Positions 20,720 through 31,619 of a stretch of 64,000 nt of DNA are shown piece by piece (the first letter of the stretch is position 1; the number at the start of each line of letters is the position of its first letter). The DNA lies in the NCBI GenBank assembly GCA_963971535.1, contig CAXASK010002115.1, forward strand, positions 399,636 through 463,635, written 5' to 3'. The notes under the pieces are model-generated. The model saw nothing but the letters and a program-made list of their open reading frames with translations, did not search any database and had not been told where the DNA came from. Source of the stretch: Notolepis coatsorum. Its lineage: Eukaryota; Chordata; Actinopteri; Aulopiformes; Paralepididae. Both the position numbers and the translations under genes were made by a program.

Positions 20720-22941
20720 GACATACTCGTTTCTGAGTTGGAATATTAATGGTCTTAACCGGCAAGTTTAACGCTGTAAGGTTCTTAGCTTCATCAGAAG
20801 ACATCAAATAGACGTGGCCTTCCTTCAAGAGTCCCACTTGGATGACGCAGAGCACAGCAAACTGGTGAAACAATGGCAAGGTCAAATATTTTTCTCCTCA
20901 TTTACATCTTCAGCAAGGGGTGTGGCTATTCTGGTAAGAAAAGGGATCCCTTTCCAACCAAACCTAGTTGAAAAGGATAAAGGGGGAAGATATATTTTAG
21001 TCAGGGGATATATGGGAGACCAACTGGTCACTATGCTAAATGTATATGGTCCGAACCACGATGACCCTAACTTCTATGTGAACCTTTTTCTTAAAGTGAC
21101 ATGCACCCCTTCAGAACTTATAATTGGTGGTGATTTTAACCTGGTATTAGACCCTGCTATGGACAGATCCTCCCCTACCCCTAAACCTTTAACCTCAGCA
21201 GCCAAGGCTCTTAAAAAAGAACTTATAGATCTTAATTTGTTGGATATGGTGGGAGGGGCATGCATCTCAAAGGGAATATAGCTTCTACTCACACATGCAC
21301 AACAGCTACACTAGGATTGATACGTTCTTTATACATACAGCAAAACTCCATCTTGTTTCGTCCTGCGAATACTTAGCCATGACACACTCAGATCACGCCC
21401 CCCTTTTGATTAAAATAGCCTTAAGCGACTCTCACACAAACTCCAAACGCTGGAGGTTTCCTAACTTTCTAAATAACGATAAAGATTTTATCAAATTAAT
21501 TAATGAACAGTTGGACTGGTATTTATTGATAAATAGAAACTCTGCCTCCCCAGCTATAGTCTGGGAGACCCTTAAAGCTTACATAAGAGGCTCCATTATT
21601 AGTTACTCTTCCTGGAAAAAGAAACAATATCAAACCAAATTAGGCTCACTAGAGACTGATATAAAAGCGCTTGAAAATCAACATTCCCTATTACAATCAC
21701 GGACCTTATTGGATCAGATAATGGCAAAAAAGGCAGAATATAACACGTCCCCCCAGTGTGGTGGACTGAAACTCCCAGACTTCCAACGCTATTACTGGGC
21801 TGCACAGACAAGGGCTCTGTGGATTTGGCAGAATGAGTCGACTAATTCCCCTGCCTGGAGACAAATAGAACAATGCCATACGATGGACGTACCGCTGGCC
21901 GGAATTCCTTTTATCAGGAAGTACCACACCCTGAAGAATAGTTCAGATAACCCATTTATTAAACACACAGCAAGAACATGGTTTGAGATTCAGACACATC
22001 TTGGTAGCTTTATTGCATTTCACAGGAATGCTCCCTTCCACAACAATCCAGCTTTACCAGAATCACTTAGAGATGGCATCACCAAGAAGTGGTACACTCA
22101 GGGAATTAAAACTTTTGGGGACCTATATGATAATAAATACTTATGTCCTTTGAACAGTTACGTGCCACCTTCCAACTACTAATTTCTTCAAATACCTACA
22201 GGTCAGACACTTCATAGGTACAGGTCAGGGAGGAAACTCCACTCTTCCAAAACCCCTCCTCATAGATGATATTCTAAAAGGAGTTATTCACACTAGAGGC
22301 ATCCTATCATTAACATTTAATAGGATTCTGACCAGTACAGAAATAATACCCCTAAACGCCAAGAACAAATGGGAGCGGGACCTGGACTGTACCTTTGATG
22401 AAGATGAATGGGAATCACTATGTGAGTCCGCACTATCTTTTTCATATAACACTCGACATAAACTTATGCAATTTAACATTCTCCATAGAACCTATTTTAC
22501 GCCGGAAAAAGACTTCACAGGATGAATGATGCTATCTCTGACCTTTGCCCTAGGTGCTCAACGGAAACAGGTAGCCTGCTCCACATGTTCTGGGAATGTA
22601 ACAAACTAAGACCTTACTGGGGCTCAATTTGGGAGATTCTCGAAGAGGTCACAGGGTTTGAGATCCCATGTACACCTAAATTTGCATTATTAGGAGACAT
22701 GTCTGACATTTCTCCAGATAAGAGAGGCAAGGTGCGGATCATTAAATTGGCCATGATTGCAGGGAACAAGTGTATTGCCATGCTGTGGAAAAGTGCTGAA
22801 TCCCCCCCCATGTCTATGTGGCTTAGTGAAATCTCTTCATACATGGCATCAGAGAAAATAATGTTCAATCTTAAGAAAAAACCACATCTCTTTGATAAAT
22901 GCTGGGCTGGGTTTAGGCAATACTTAGAACAGATTACATAG
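20720..22941 (+). pseudogene. L1 ORF2 with RT deleted
   Basis: Endonuclease start (SWNINGLN) is followed by an early TAA at about 20768 through a frameshift. The reading continues (LQESHL, GGDFN, SDHAPL motifs) with another frameshift near 21270. At about 21748 it jumps from KAEYNT to SPQCGGLKLPDFQ; the intact copy has roughly 510 more codons here, including the whole RT with YADD. Both deletion edges carry TATAA, suggesting microhomology-mediated loss. Further frameshifts lie near 22180 and 22510 before the C-terminal zinc-like CPRC...H...C segment. Confidence 0.88.
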
Positions 22942-22945
22942 TAGG

Positions 22946-23910
22946 TGGATGCAATCCTACCTAGAGGGGAGAGAACAGATGGTGGAGGTAAACGGTACCC
23001 TATCCCCCCCCCTCACAGTGAGCTGTGGTGTTCCACAAGGAAGCATACTAGGACCGCTACTGTTCCTAATTTATGCAAATGACATGTCGTCAGCTTGTGA
23101 CTGCAACTTGTTCCTGTTCGCAGACGACTCAGCCCTGCTGGTCTCTGACAAGAACAAGTTACAGGTTGAAAAAAACCTCAGCTCGGAACTAGGCAAAATC
23201 TGCATATGGCTCGCTGATAACAAACTATCATTACACATGGGCAAAACAGAGTCCATTCTCTTCGGTTCAAATAACAAACTCAGCAAGACCGACGGCTTCT
23301 CAGTTACAGTGGGTGACAATATTGTCACAAGGAAAGATGAAATTACCTACCTGGGCTCCATAGAGGCTAATCTTTCCTGTGACAAAATGGCATCCAATGT
23401 AATAAAAAAAGTCAACCAACGAACTCGATTCTTGTACCGGATCTCCTCTCTGGTAAACAAGAACACGCTGAAGACTCTGGCAGGAGCACTCATACAAGGG
23501 TACTACGACTATGCTTGCACCTCATGGTACCAAAGCACCTCAAAGGTGCTAAAAACAAAATTACAAACATCTCAAAACAAACTGGTCAGACTACTGCTTG
23601 ACCTTACTCCTAGAACCCACCTCACCCCTGCCCACTTTGACAACCTAGGATGGCTTAGAGTAGATGACAGAGTACTGCAACTTGCAATGGGCCTGGTCTA
23701 CAAGATACACTACACGACCAAGGTACCCATGTACATGTCAAAATACTTCCCAAAGGTCAGTGAATACCACGATCACAACACCAGAGGGAACTCCACAAAT
23801 CATGTTAAACCCAGATTCGGCTCAAACAAGGGACTAAACACGTTTCGCAATTATGCCACATCAATGTGGAACGCCCTACCCAAAGCTGTAAAGGAATGTG
23901 AATCACTACC
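22946..23910 (+). pseudogene. LINE-B fragment: RT and C-terminal domain
   Basis: Begins abruptly inside RT (WMQSYLEGREQMVEV) directly after the L1 copy A ORF2 end, with GGT shared at the junction. It has CGVPQGSILGPLLF and FADDSALL (RT active site) and the LINE-B C-terminal domain (AHFDNLGWLRV, YATSMWNALPKAV). It stops abruptly at about 23910, where unrelated sequence begins. Open for about 320 LINE-derived codons with one codon missing relative to other copies (GSIEAN versus GSILEAN). Confidence 0.88.
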
Positions 23911-24020
23911 CACTAACCACTACCCGCAGTGGACTAAGCACTCGCCTACCACCGCAGAGACTCTGGGATTGAATCCAGCTGTCAGCGGTACCTCCGGCTT
24001 GGTCAGTTGTCCCTACTAAC
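23911..24020 (+). other. Unassigned segment, weakly tRNA-like
   Basis: About 110 bp with AGTGGACTAAGCACTCGCC and GGGATTGAATCC, which loosely resemble the A and B boxes of a tRNA-derived SINE head. The B box has two mismatches and no SINE body or tail follows, so no call is made. Confidence 0.2.
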
Positions 24021-24660
24021 CAGTGATGCTACAGATTACTTGTAAAAGTAATCTGATTACTGATTACTCCTTTAAAAAGTAATCTAGTTACTTTACTGAT
24101 TACTCGATACTTTGAAAGTAACTAGGTTACTAAGTCGTCGTCCCTGCTGCTGCCACAACACAGTTTTTTTTTTTTAAATAATGCTTTATTGAAAGTGCAT
24201 AATATCATAAATCATGATTGGCTGCTCAGACAGGTCATCATGAGACGTCATCAGCCATCAGGTCATATAAGGTCGCAGCTGTTCACTGCTCAGGCACTCC
24301 ATCCATTCTGAGACAACGGACTCAGTGTGTACTCCGCAAGTCGTGCGTAACAGGAATCTCTCTCACTCTCACTCTCTCTCAAGTAGCCAAATTACACTAT
24401 AAAACGAACTGGATAGTTGATTTAACTTCATGCTGAAGCTATTCTAAAATCAGCTATAAGCGTAAACATGTGTGTGTGGCTGTGTGCGTGCGTGCGCGAG
24501 CGCACGTCCCATCTCCGGTCTGGGTTCTGGAGAGGTAGGTGACTGTACCCCTGGCTCTCTTATCAGCATTATGAGATAGTAACTAAATAGTAACGCACAG
24601 CCACTTGGAAAAGTAACTGTAATCAGATTACTGGCTTGTAAAAAGTAACTAGACAATTCC
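24021..24660. mobile_element. Probable hAT-like MITE
   Basis: Both ends are rich in GTAATCTGATTAC and AGTAACTAG-type repeats in inverted orientation, as in fish hAT MITEs, and the left end starts CAGTGATGC. The right limit is unclear and no 8-bp duplication was found, so the end may be truncated. It contains a T12 run near 24165 and GT-rich sequence. Confidence 0.5.
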
Positions 24661-24663
24661 GCG

Positions 24664-25008
24664 GAGCAAATTGTGAAAGTGTGGGTGATGCCTGGTCACC
24701 GCCGGCCAATGGGAGAGGATCTCTTGCGAGTCTCTATGACAAACGGTTCAAAAGATACAAGGGGGCCAATAAAAGAGGATATCCCTACTGAGTACAATGG
24801 TACAACCCGCAAGTCTCTACGACAAACGGTTCAAAAGATACAAAAAGGGGGCGCGGCCTAAGGATCGGGGGAGTGGTCAACATAGACCAATGAAAGAGGA
24901 TATCCCTACTGAGTACAATGGCACAACCCGCAAGTCTCTACGACAAACGGTTCAAAATATACAAAAAGGGGGCGTGGCCTAATGATCAGGGGAGTGGTCA
25001 ACATAGAC
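24664..25008 (+). repeat. 121-bp tandem repeat array, segment 1
   Basis: Unit of 121 bp (start points 24811 and 24932), with GTCTCTACGACAAACGG, AAAGATACAAAAAGGGGGCG, GTGGTCAACATAGACCAATG and TATCCCTACTGAGTACAATG. An ATG in each unit opens a short basic reading frame (ASLYDKRFKRYKKG), but no function is known. It is the oldest layer of the central nest and is continued at 26493-26522, 28320-28596 and 49184-49510. Confidence 0.9.
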
Positions 25009-25150
25009 CAGGGGTCGGCAATTAGGTCTGGCCACGGGCCAGTTTTTCCCCAAGCCTTTGATTGGTGGGCCAGGAGTCCCAGGACCAAAAACAATGGCTA
25101 ATTTAATATACTGATAGTGAAAAATGCAGCACCGCGGCGGGTGCATACAC

Positions 25151-25419
<269 letters not shown>

Positions 25420-25505
25420 TTTATTTGTATAGCACTTTTCATACAGAGGTTGCAGTTCACAGTGCTTCACAACAGTAAAAAACACAGGCATAAGCGAGCA
25501 CTCGC

Positions 25506-25800
25506 AAATGGGGCACCCTGATGTAAACAAGACAAACGTTTTTCTCTGGTCTGCATCCAGTGGTGCAGTGCTGGGCAACCGCGGTCAAACGGCATTTGGG
25601 CTTCGAAGTGCGCGCATCCTATTATTATGCAAAGTCTAGGTGATAAGTGCCTAGACTTTGCATAATAATAGGATACCGTTTGGCCTCCGCCCATATTACG
25701 ACTGCACCCCTGTCTGCATCCCCTTAACAATTGTGTGTATTGCGCCGTACTATATTGTACCTATTCTACAATCTGTTAAATAAAGTTTTCATTCATTCAT
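25506..25800 (+). mobile_element. LINE-B 3' end in hAT element 1
   Basis: Shares with other LINE-B tails the segments AATGGGG.ACCCTGATG.AAACAAGACAAACG and CATCCCCTTAACAATTG, and ends AATAAAGTTTTCATTCATTC. It is split by a 155-bp MITE at 25558-25712. Confidence 0.85.
25558..25712. mobile_element. 155-bp hAT-type hairpin MITE
   Basis: Ends CAGTGGTGCAGT and ACTGCACCCCTG, with perfect 8-bp duplication TCTGCATC (25550-25557, 25713-25720). The centre is a perfect 23-bp hairpin (25618-25640 with 25650-25672) with a 9-base loop. Its ends match those of hAT element 2 (26523-28319), and both share ATGCAAAG(T/A)CTAGGTGATA, so it is a short member of that family. Confidence 0.93.
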
Positions 25801-26492
25801 GAACAGCAGATCAGCTGTTGCAGATCACCGCAGCGGGTGATGAACAGCAGATGAAAACACGACTCACCATACCTTGTTTGTTGTTCAGTCCTCCAAAATC
25901 CCTGCTAATGTTTGAAACATGTCCAATATCCACTCGCCGCCCTCCAATTCCAGATTGGCGTTGAATGCAGCTACTTTATCTGCCAACTTGAACACAGTTG
26001 TCATCATTGCCTCGTTGTTGTTGTTGTTGTTGCCACATATTATGCAGAGAGGACGTCGGCTCAGCACGCAAGAATCACGACCTGTTGCGATAAACCCGTA
26101 TTTTAAGTATGACTCCTGTTTATTAAAAGAAGTGTTATATTTCCCCGTTGCAAAGAAGCTATCCAAAGATTTTTTTTTAACACATTTTGTTACTGCTCGC
26201 ATCTCGAACGCGGAAGTGAAAGTGCGTTAGGGAAATATACACGCGGCCCGGTGGGACTATTCCATTGGTTCTCCCAGTCCACGTGACCATTTCTAGCATT
26301 TCAATTGGCTATAGTGACAGACATGCTTTTGATAACTACCGGTAGATAGATACAGCTTCACTCTGGCTGGCGTCCCGAGTGAATATTTCCCGTGCGTAAA
26401 ATAAATATCATATTCTCAAAATAATCTGACGGGCCAGAAATTATTGCTGGCGGGCCAATGTCGGCCCGCGGGCCGCCTATTGCCGACCCCTG

Positions 26493-26522
26493 ACATAGAC
26501 CAATGAAAGAGGATATTCCTAC
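26493..26522 (+). repeat. 121-bp array, segment 2 (30 bp)
   Basis: ACATAGACCAATGAAAGAGGATATTCCTAC: the short piece of array left between two hAT insertions. It carries the right duplication of the first and the left duplication of the second. Confidence 0.9.
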
Positions 26523-28319
26523 CAGTGGTGCAGTCGTAATATCAGAACTGCCTGTACGCTGTTTAAATGACGCCACGTGCACGCGCATGCGCATACATGT
26601 TCCCTCGCATGCGCACAGAAAAGATGATTATTATGCATAAATAGTAGGAAACATGTTTGTATAGGAAATTACTAGTTTTAGTTTAGTTTTTGTAAATATT
26701 GCCTTGAAATAGAGAAGCTGAAAAAGGTAGCAGGATGTACCCTTCAATATAAAGAAATTATATTGTCAACAGATATGGTTGAAAAACAAACAATGTTTTA
26801 AATGTAATTGTAGATACAATATTGTAGTTACAATTTCTTTAATTGAATTAACTTAAGGCGAGACACTGCAGGTGAATAGTCAAATATACTTACTTTTTTT
26901 GTTGATTTTGAGATTTTGTTATATTTTGCTTCCTAAACATGTCTTCTATGAAACTAGTGACAATAAAACGTCAATAACACACATTTTGTTGTTTATTTTA
27001 CATCATTTTGCCTTATTGCATCCATAAATGTGCACATATTTAATGGGGAAGTGCCTCATTTGCATATATAAACATAAATTTCAGAAAACTTGCAATATAT
27101 TTTTTCTTGGTTTATATGTACATAACAAATTGGGAAAGTTTCATAGTGATATCTATTCAAATATTGTTTGCCTATTAGGGGGTACTACACTGTACTACAC
27201 TGTTTGTAGCCTGTGTGTAGTTCTGTTCAGTTCAATAACATCATTATTATTATTATTCAGTTATCAGGCATGTGTTTAGGTTGTCTATTACTAATGGTTT
27301 GATTAGGTATTGTGTTAGTAAATATCTGTTTAAAAAAAAAAGTATGGCATTTTACAATACAGAACTTTGAAGGCGTTTTCCCAAAAATGAGTTTTAAGAG
27401 TTTTTCCTCATACTCTGAGCCAGAAATCTCCACTTCAGTAGCACACACATACACCAAACCTTCCAGTTCTATTCATATCTATGTTCTGAAGGTATTTACA
27501 GAAGGGTTTGTTGATATCGCATTCATACCCTGATTTATATCACATTTTATTCCTAAAAACATGGCGAAATATGGAATTTTACCATAAAAATTGACTGAAT
27601 GGAGTATTTTCTGATTTATGGAGTGATAAAAAGAGATATCCAAAATCCCCTCTGTAATAACCTTTGGCTCTAATATGTCAACAAAATGAAACTATAATTT
27701 TGAAAATGGCTTTATCCAATGTTCAGATTTCTGTCCTGGAATTATATGCAAATTTGTGCATATTTAAGTAGATCGTGCCTCATTTGCATATTTAAACATA
27801 CAATTTCAGAAAACTTGTAATACAAAAAAGTCTTGTCTTAATATAAGTAATCAACTGGGGAAGTTTCATTGTGATATCTATTAGTTAATTTTTTTACCCT
27901 ATTCACCTGCAGTGTCTCCCCTTAAACTAGAAAAGTAAATACAAACTAAATTAACAATGTAATTTACAGTTTGCAGGAGGACAGTTTCCTTCAGAAACAC
28001 AACTGGAAATGTCTCATCCTTCCAGTCGGGACCATTTGTCACATAGTGAGAGCTCCACAGATCAAGCAAACCCCCACAGGGCTTGTATTTTGGTTTTGCA
28101 CTTCTCGTTCTTTGTTATGCTATTGCTATGCCATTGTTATGCAAAGACTAGGTGATAGCTGAGTACCGGGTACTTGGCGCACGGACGACGAGTCGAGTGA
28201 AAGTTGTGAACGCATTTTTGTGTGCGCGTGCGTGCACATCCGTGCGCGACTGCGCGTACTTCTGCTCAGAAAACTGCTGGGACGGCGTGGTACCACGTGG
28301 CACCACCACTGCACCACTG
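26523..28319. mobile_element. hAT element 2 in the 121-bp array
   Basis: Ends CAGTGGTGCAGT and ACTGCACCACTG. The 8-bp duplication is ATTCCTAC (26515-26522) and ATCCCTAC (28320-28327), with one later substitution. No transposase was seen. It contains a TTAA-type transposon (26857-27921). Confidence 0.88.
26857..27921. mobile_element. TTAA-type DNA transposon, non-autonomous
   Basis: 23-bp terminal inverted repeats GG(C/G)GAGACACTGCAGGTGAATAG (22 of 23 match), flanked on both sides by TTAA (26853-26856, 27922-27925). TTAA duplication is typical of piggyBac and Kolobok; the purine-rich GG start favours Kolobok, by inference. About 145-bp direct repeats lie inside (27020-27165 and 27742-27882). 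No transposase. Confidence 0.85.
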
Positions 28320-28596
28320 ATCCCTACTGAGTACAATGGCACAACCTGCAAGTCTCTACGACAAACGGTTCAAAAGATACAAAAAGGGGGCGCGGCCTAA
28401 GGATCGGGGGAGTGGTCAACATAGACCAATGAAAGAGGATATCCCTACTGAGTACAATGGCACAACCCGCAAGTCTCTCCGACATATGCTTCAAAAGATA
28501 CACAAAGGGGGAGGAGCCAAACCATGGGGGCATGGTCAACATAGACCAATGAAAGAGGATATCCCTACTGAGTACAATGGCACAACCTGCAAGTCT
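28320..28596 (+). repeat. 121-bp array, segment 3
   Basis: About 2.3 units with starts near 28350, 28471 and 28591. It ends at AAGTCT, where LINE-B begins; the array resumes at 49184 with GTCTCTATG. The central unit differs by several substitutions (TCCGACATATGC). Confidence 0.9.
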
Positions 28597-28812
28597 GAAT
28601 GAATGAATTAATGAAAACTTTATTTAACAGATTGCAGAATGGGTACAATACAGTACGGCTCAATACATACAATTGTTAAGGGGATGCAGACCTGAGAAAG
28701 ACGTTTGTCTTGTTTCCATCAGGGTCCCCCATTTTCAATTCATATGACATTTATGACATACACAACATACATGACATTTATGGCATAGGGACATATAGGT
28801 ATTTAGTACTGA
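28597..28812 (-). mobile_element. LINE-B copy 2, 3' end (left of the Gmr1-like insertion)
   Basis: Starts with the (GAAT)n tail in reverse and the reverse complement of AATAAAG, then the LINE-B 3' UTR. It is interrupted at 28813 by an LTR element and continues at 47713. A 4-bp GTCT (28593-28596 and 49184-49187) is the likely target duplication of the LINE. Confidence 0.88.
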
Positions 28813-29291
28813 TGTTACGTATTACTTTCACATGGTGGAGGGATACTTACTGTCTGTGGTGCATATTCACATTGTGGTTAAGTGTGCTGTCACTAATTGG
28901 TGGTTTGATTGACACACTGTTTCTTCCTGTTTTTGCTTGTGTTTAAAATTGCCGTTTTTTAATTGATCACAGGTGTGGTGATGAGGCACCACGCCCTACA
29001 AATGCAGTGCAGGGAGCAGTTGTCAAGTCTCCCCCACTTCACAGGAGATGTGTCAGCTCTCCAGCGTCTCACCTGCTCTCATTGTTTTGTTGTACATTCG
29101 GCTTGTTCTTCCTTTTGCCTATAGTTTTGTTATTTAACTTTGGAGTCTGGAACACCCAGCTCCCACTCTTTCTGTCCATTTAGTTAGTTGTAAATAAATA
29201 GTTATTTTTTATACACTTTTGTCCAGTGTCCTGTGTCCACCACGTCGCATTCAAGGCCTTGACGAGCCATATTTTAGGCTTGAATGTAACA
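28813..29291 (+). repeat. 5' LTR of outer Gmr1-like element
   Basis: TGTTACGTATTAC...GAATGTAACA, 479 bp, matching 47234-47712 with about four substitutions. An AATAAA lies near 29187, with a TTTTATAC nearby. Promoter position was not determined. Confidence 0.97.
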
Positions 29292-29309
29292 TGGGGGCTC
29301 TAGCCGGTC
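29292..29309 (+). promoter_or_regulatory. Primer-binding site of outer element (tRNA-Pro-like, degenerate)
   Basis: TGGGGGCTC directly follows the LTR and equals the first nine bases of the classic tRNA-Pro primer site (TGGGGGCTCGTCCGGGAT). The last nine differ (TAGCCGGTC). Confidence 0.6.
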
Positions 29310-30317
29310 TTCAAACAGGTAAGTATGCTCTTAATTTATAATTTGATTTGACTACTGGTATGCTTTAAAATATTTAGTTTAGTGGACACCACAGGTAGGT
29401 AATTTCATTGTTTTCTCGCTGTTGTTAGCCTCCTGTGTACCACGTACTCCTGGGGCAGTCAAAGAAGTGATTGGTATATGATCTTTGGCTGGTAGCAGGT
29501 GTGGTTGAAGAAAGCTAGGTCTACAGTGCATTAGCTTTCAGTATAGGTAGGTTAGGGGGCCGGGAAATGTAATTAGTGTGTTAGGACCTGATGTAAGTGT
29601 TTTTGTTAGATTAGACATGTGGTGGGCCTAGCAGTCTTTCTTTTGACTGCAGTATAGGTTTTTTAGAAGCTATTTGTGAGTCAAATCAGATTGTATGGAG
29701 CACCTGTTTGCATTATTAGAATTTGTTTGTTGAATTTGTTTGTTGAGTAACACAAGGGGTTTTGCCTCACTTGGTTTGTTACTGAAGAGCGTTTGTTCCA
29801 GTATTTTGGGATAAATGCCTACCACAGGGTTAGTCTTGTGGGTGGTTCGTCTCAGCAGAGGCCTGTAGCTAGTGTCCAGTAGCAGTGTCTGCTGTGATTC
29901 TCTAGTATAGGATCTGTATGCATTATTGAGCTTGACTTTTTTTGATCCAGTATGTGTTATGCCGTGTGTCTTAAATACAGTGTGATTTGTTTTGCGTGCT
30001 AACATAAAATGCCGTGTTTTGAACTACTGCTTGTGAGTTTCATTGCGTGCTGTGTTATGCCGTGTATCTTCAATCACTGTCATTTAATTACGTGCTACAC
30101 CTTTTTGTGGATACAGGGAAATTGGAGTTTGAACCCCAGGTCGTAGGAACGGTGGGTGAGTTGCTTGTGTTTTGGGTACTGAACTATGTCCCTTGTTGTG
30201 GATTAATTGTAGTATTGCCTTGTACTGGTAATTAATTAATTGGTTGATTAATTACTTAATTAGTAATTAATATTGTTGTATTCATTTGTTGTCGTTTACT
30301 GAGGATAATAATAGACA
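29310..30317 (+). promoter_or_regulatory. Leader of outer element with conserved splice donor
   Basis: About 1 kb without a gene. CAAACAG/GTAAGTATG at 29312-29326 is a near-consensus splice donor, and the same site (CAAACAG/GTGAGTATG) occurs in the leader of the inner element at about 31746. The two leaders stay similar for several hundred bases beyond it. A possible acceptor TTTTTGTGGATACAG lies near 30115, before the gag start at 30318. A spliced leader is inferred. Confidence 0.45.
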
Positions 30318-31290
30318 ATGACGTTGGACATTGATGACTTTGTTGCAGAGCCAACACTGGCTAAGGTAAAAAAAATGTCAAAGGATGAGTTACTACAGGT
30401 AGCATCAAGGTTTTCAATAGACCTCGATGCAGGCCAGAGAAAGGAGAACTTGGTAGGTCAATTAATTGAGGAACTAAGTACAATGAAGGTTTTTGGTGTG
30501 GCTGCAGGTAGAACTCTGGAGGAGGAGGGAGAAGGCTTTGAGCTACCGCGTGGGCGAGATGTGGAGCTTAGAACAGCGCGTGAGCTTGCAGCTGTTAACA
30601 AGGCAGACCGTGAGGACCTTGAGGCTAGTGAGATGAGGAGAGCAGCTGCAGCAGCTACAGCAGCTACAGCAGCAGCTGCAGCCAGGGAGGCTATTGAGGC
30701 TATTGAGGAGGCTGCTGGGGTGAGAAGAGCAGCTGCTGCCCAGGCCCAGGAGGCTATTGAGGAGGCTGCTGGGGTGAGAAGAGCAGCTGCTGCCCAGGCC
30801 CAGGAAGCTATTGAGGTGGCACAGGAGGTACGCGCCCAGGCAGCATATGACCGGGAGATGGCGATGCGTAATGCGGGTGGTGCTGGTGCTATACGCGTGC
30901 ATCGGGAGCCGGGTTTTGATATGGCTAGGCAAAAAAGCATGGTTCCGGTTTTTTTGGAAAGGGACGTCGATAGTTTTTTTTTATTATTTGAGGACATAGC
31001 TGGCAGTTGCGGCTGGCCAGCAGATAAATGGACTATCCTCATGCAGAGTGCTTTGCGCGGTAAGGCACAGATTGTGTATGCGTCGATGTATCCTGATAAT
31101 AAGGATTATGCTTTGGTGAAACAGGCTATCCTTAAAGCCTATGAATTGGTCCCTGAGGCTTACCGCCAGAAATTTCGCAATTTGAGGAAACAAAACTCTC
31201 AGTCTTTTGTGGAGTTTGTGAGGGAAAAGCGGTTGCTTTTTGACCGGTGGTGTGCAGCGGAAAAGGTCACCACAGTGGAGGAGATTAGGG
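30318..31290 (+). pseudogene. gag: Outer element gag, N-terminal part (split)
   Basis: 324 codons before the inner LTR interrupts. N-terminal helix-rich domain (KMSKDELLQVASRFSI), an Ala/Glu coiled-coil region with 18-residue direct repeats (EEAAGVRRAAAAQAQEAI, about residues 133-170), then a capsid segment with a SCAN-like core (KAYELVPEAYRQKFRNLRK, SFVEFVREKRLLFDRWC). SCAN domains of vertebrate zinc-finger proteins are known to derive from Gmr1-like gag, which supports the family call. It resumes at 44109. Confidence 0.9.
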
Positions 31291-31599
31291 TGTTATGTAC
31301 TAGAGGCCTGGTCACTCCTGTGTCACCAGGGCAGGCAGGTGAGGGCTGCCAATTAGCCAATTAGTGCTGATTGGTTACCTGCTGGGGAGCTTCAAAGGCA
31401 GACCCAGAAACACACATGCACGGTCTGTGCCTAGTGAAAGAGCTGTCAGGTTCTTACAGTCCTTGTCCGTTGGGTTACCAGTACATTAGCTTATAGTTAT
31501 ATTAGTAGTTCCTTGGTTTAGTAGCATTTTTGAGTTAGAGCACAGGGTTTTGGTGTTGATTACACATAGGTTGCGTACCCATGAGCCAGGGTCGTAACA
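31291..31599 (+). repeat. 5' LTR of inner Gmr1-like element
   Basis: TGTTATGTACTAG...GTCGTAACA, 309 bp, same as 43800-44108. It shares the TGTTA start and GTAACA end with the outer LTR but is otherwise different, so the two are separate families. Confidence 0.97.
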
Positions 31600-31601
31600 A
31601 T

Positions 31602-31619
31602 TGGGCGCTCGTCCGGGAT
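31602..31619 (+). promoter_or_regulatory. Primer-binding site of inner element (tRNA-Pro type)
   Basis: TGGGCGCTCGTCCGGGAT matches the 18-base tRNA-Pro primer site at 17 positions, two bases after the LTR. A second PBS-like string, TGGGGGCT at 31718-31725 preceded by GTAACG, lies 116 bp downstream and aligns with the LTR/PBS junction of the outer element. Confidence 0.8.

Larger units (their letters stand above)
18164..22945 (+). mobile_element. L1-type LINE, copy A, decayed and rearranged
   Basis: Same family as the intact minus-strand L1 at 32336-38849, and starts with the same AAGATGGCG(C/G)CGTAGAGGAAGGAC 5' end. It has a nested insertion in ORF1 with a 9-bp duplication, frameshifts in ORF1 and ORF2, and a deletion of roughly 1.5 kb that removes the RT. 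It ends a few bases after the ORF2 stop, where LINE-B sequence begins; its own 3' UTR and tail are missing. The copia 3' LTR expected at its left is also missing. Confidence 0.9.

Noticed and set aside
23911..24020. tRNA-like segment, possible SINE head
   Set aside because: The B box has two mismatches and no SINE body or tail follows.
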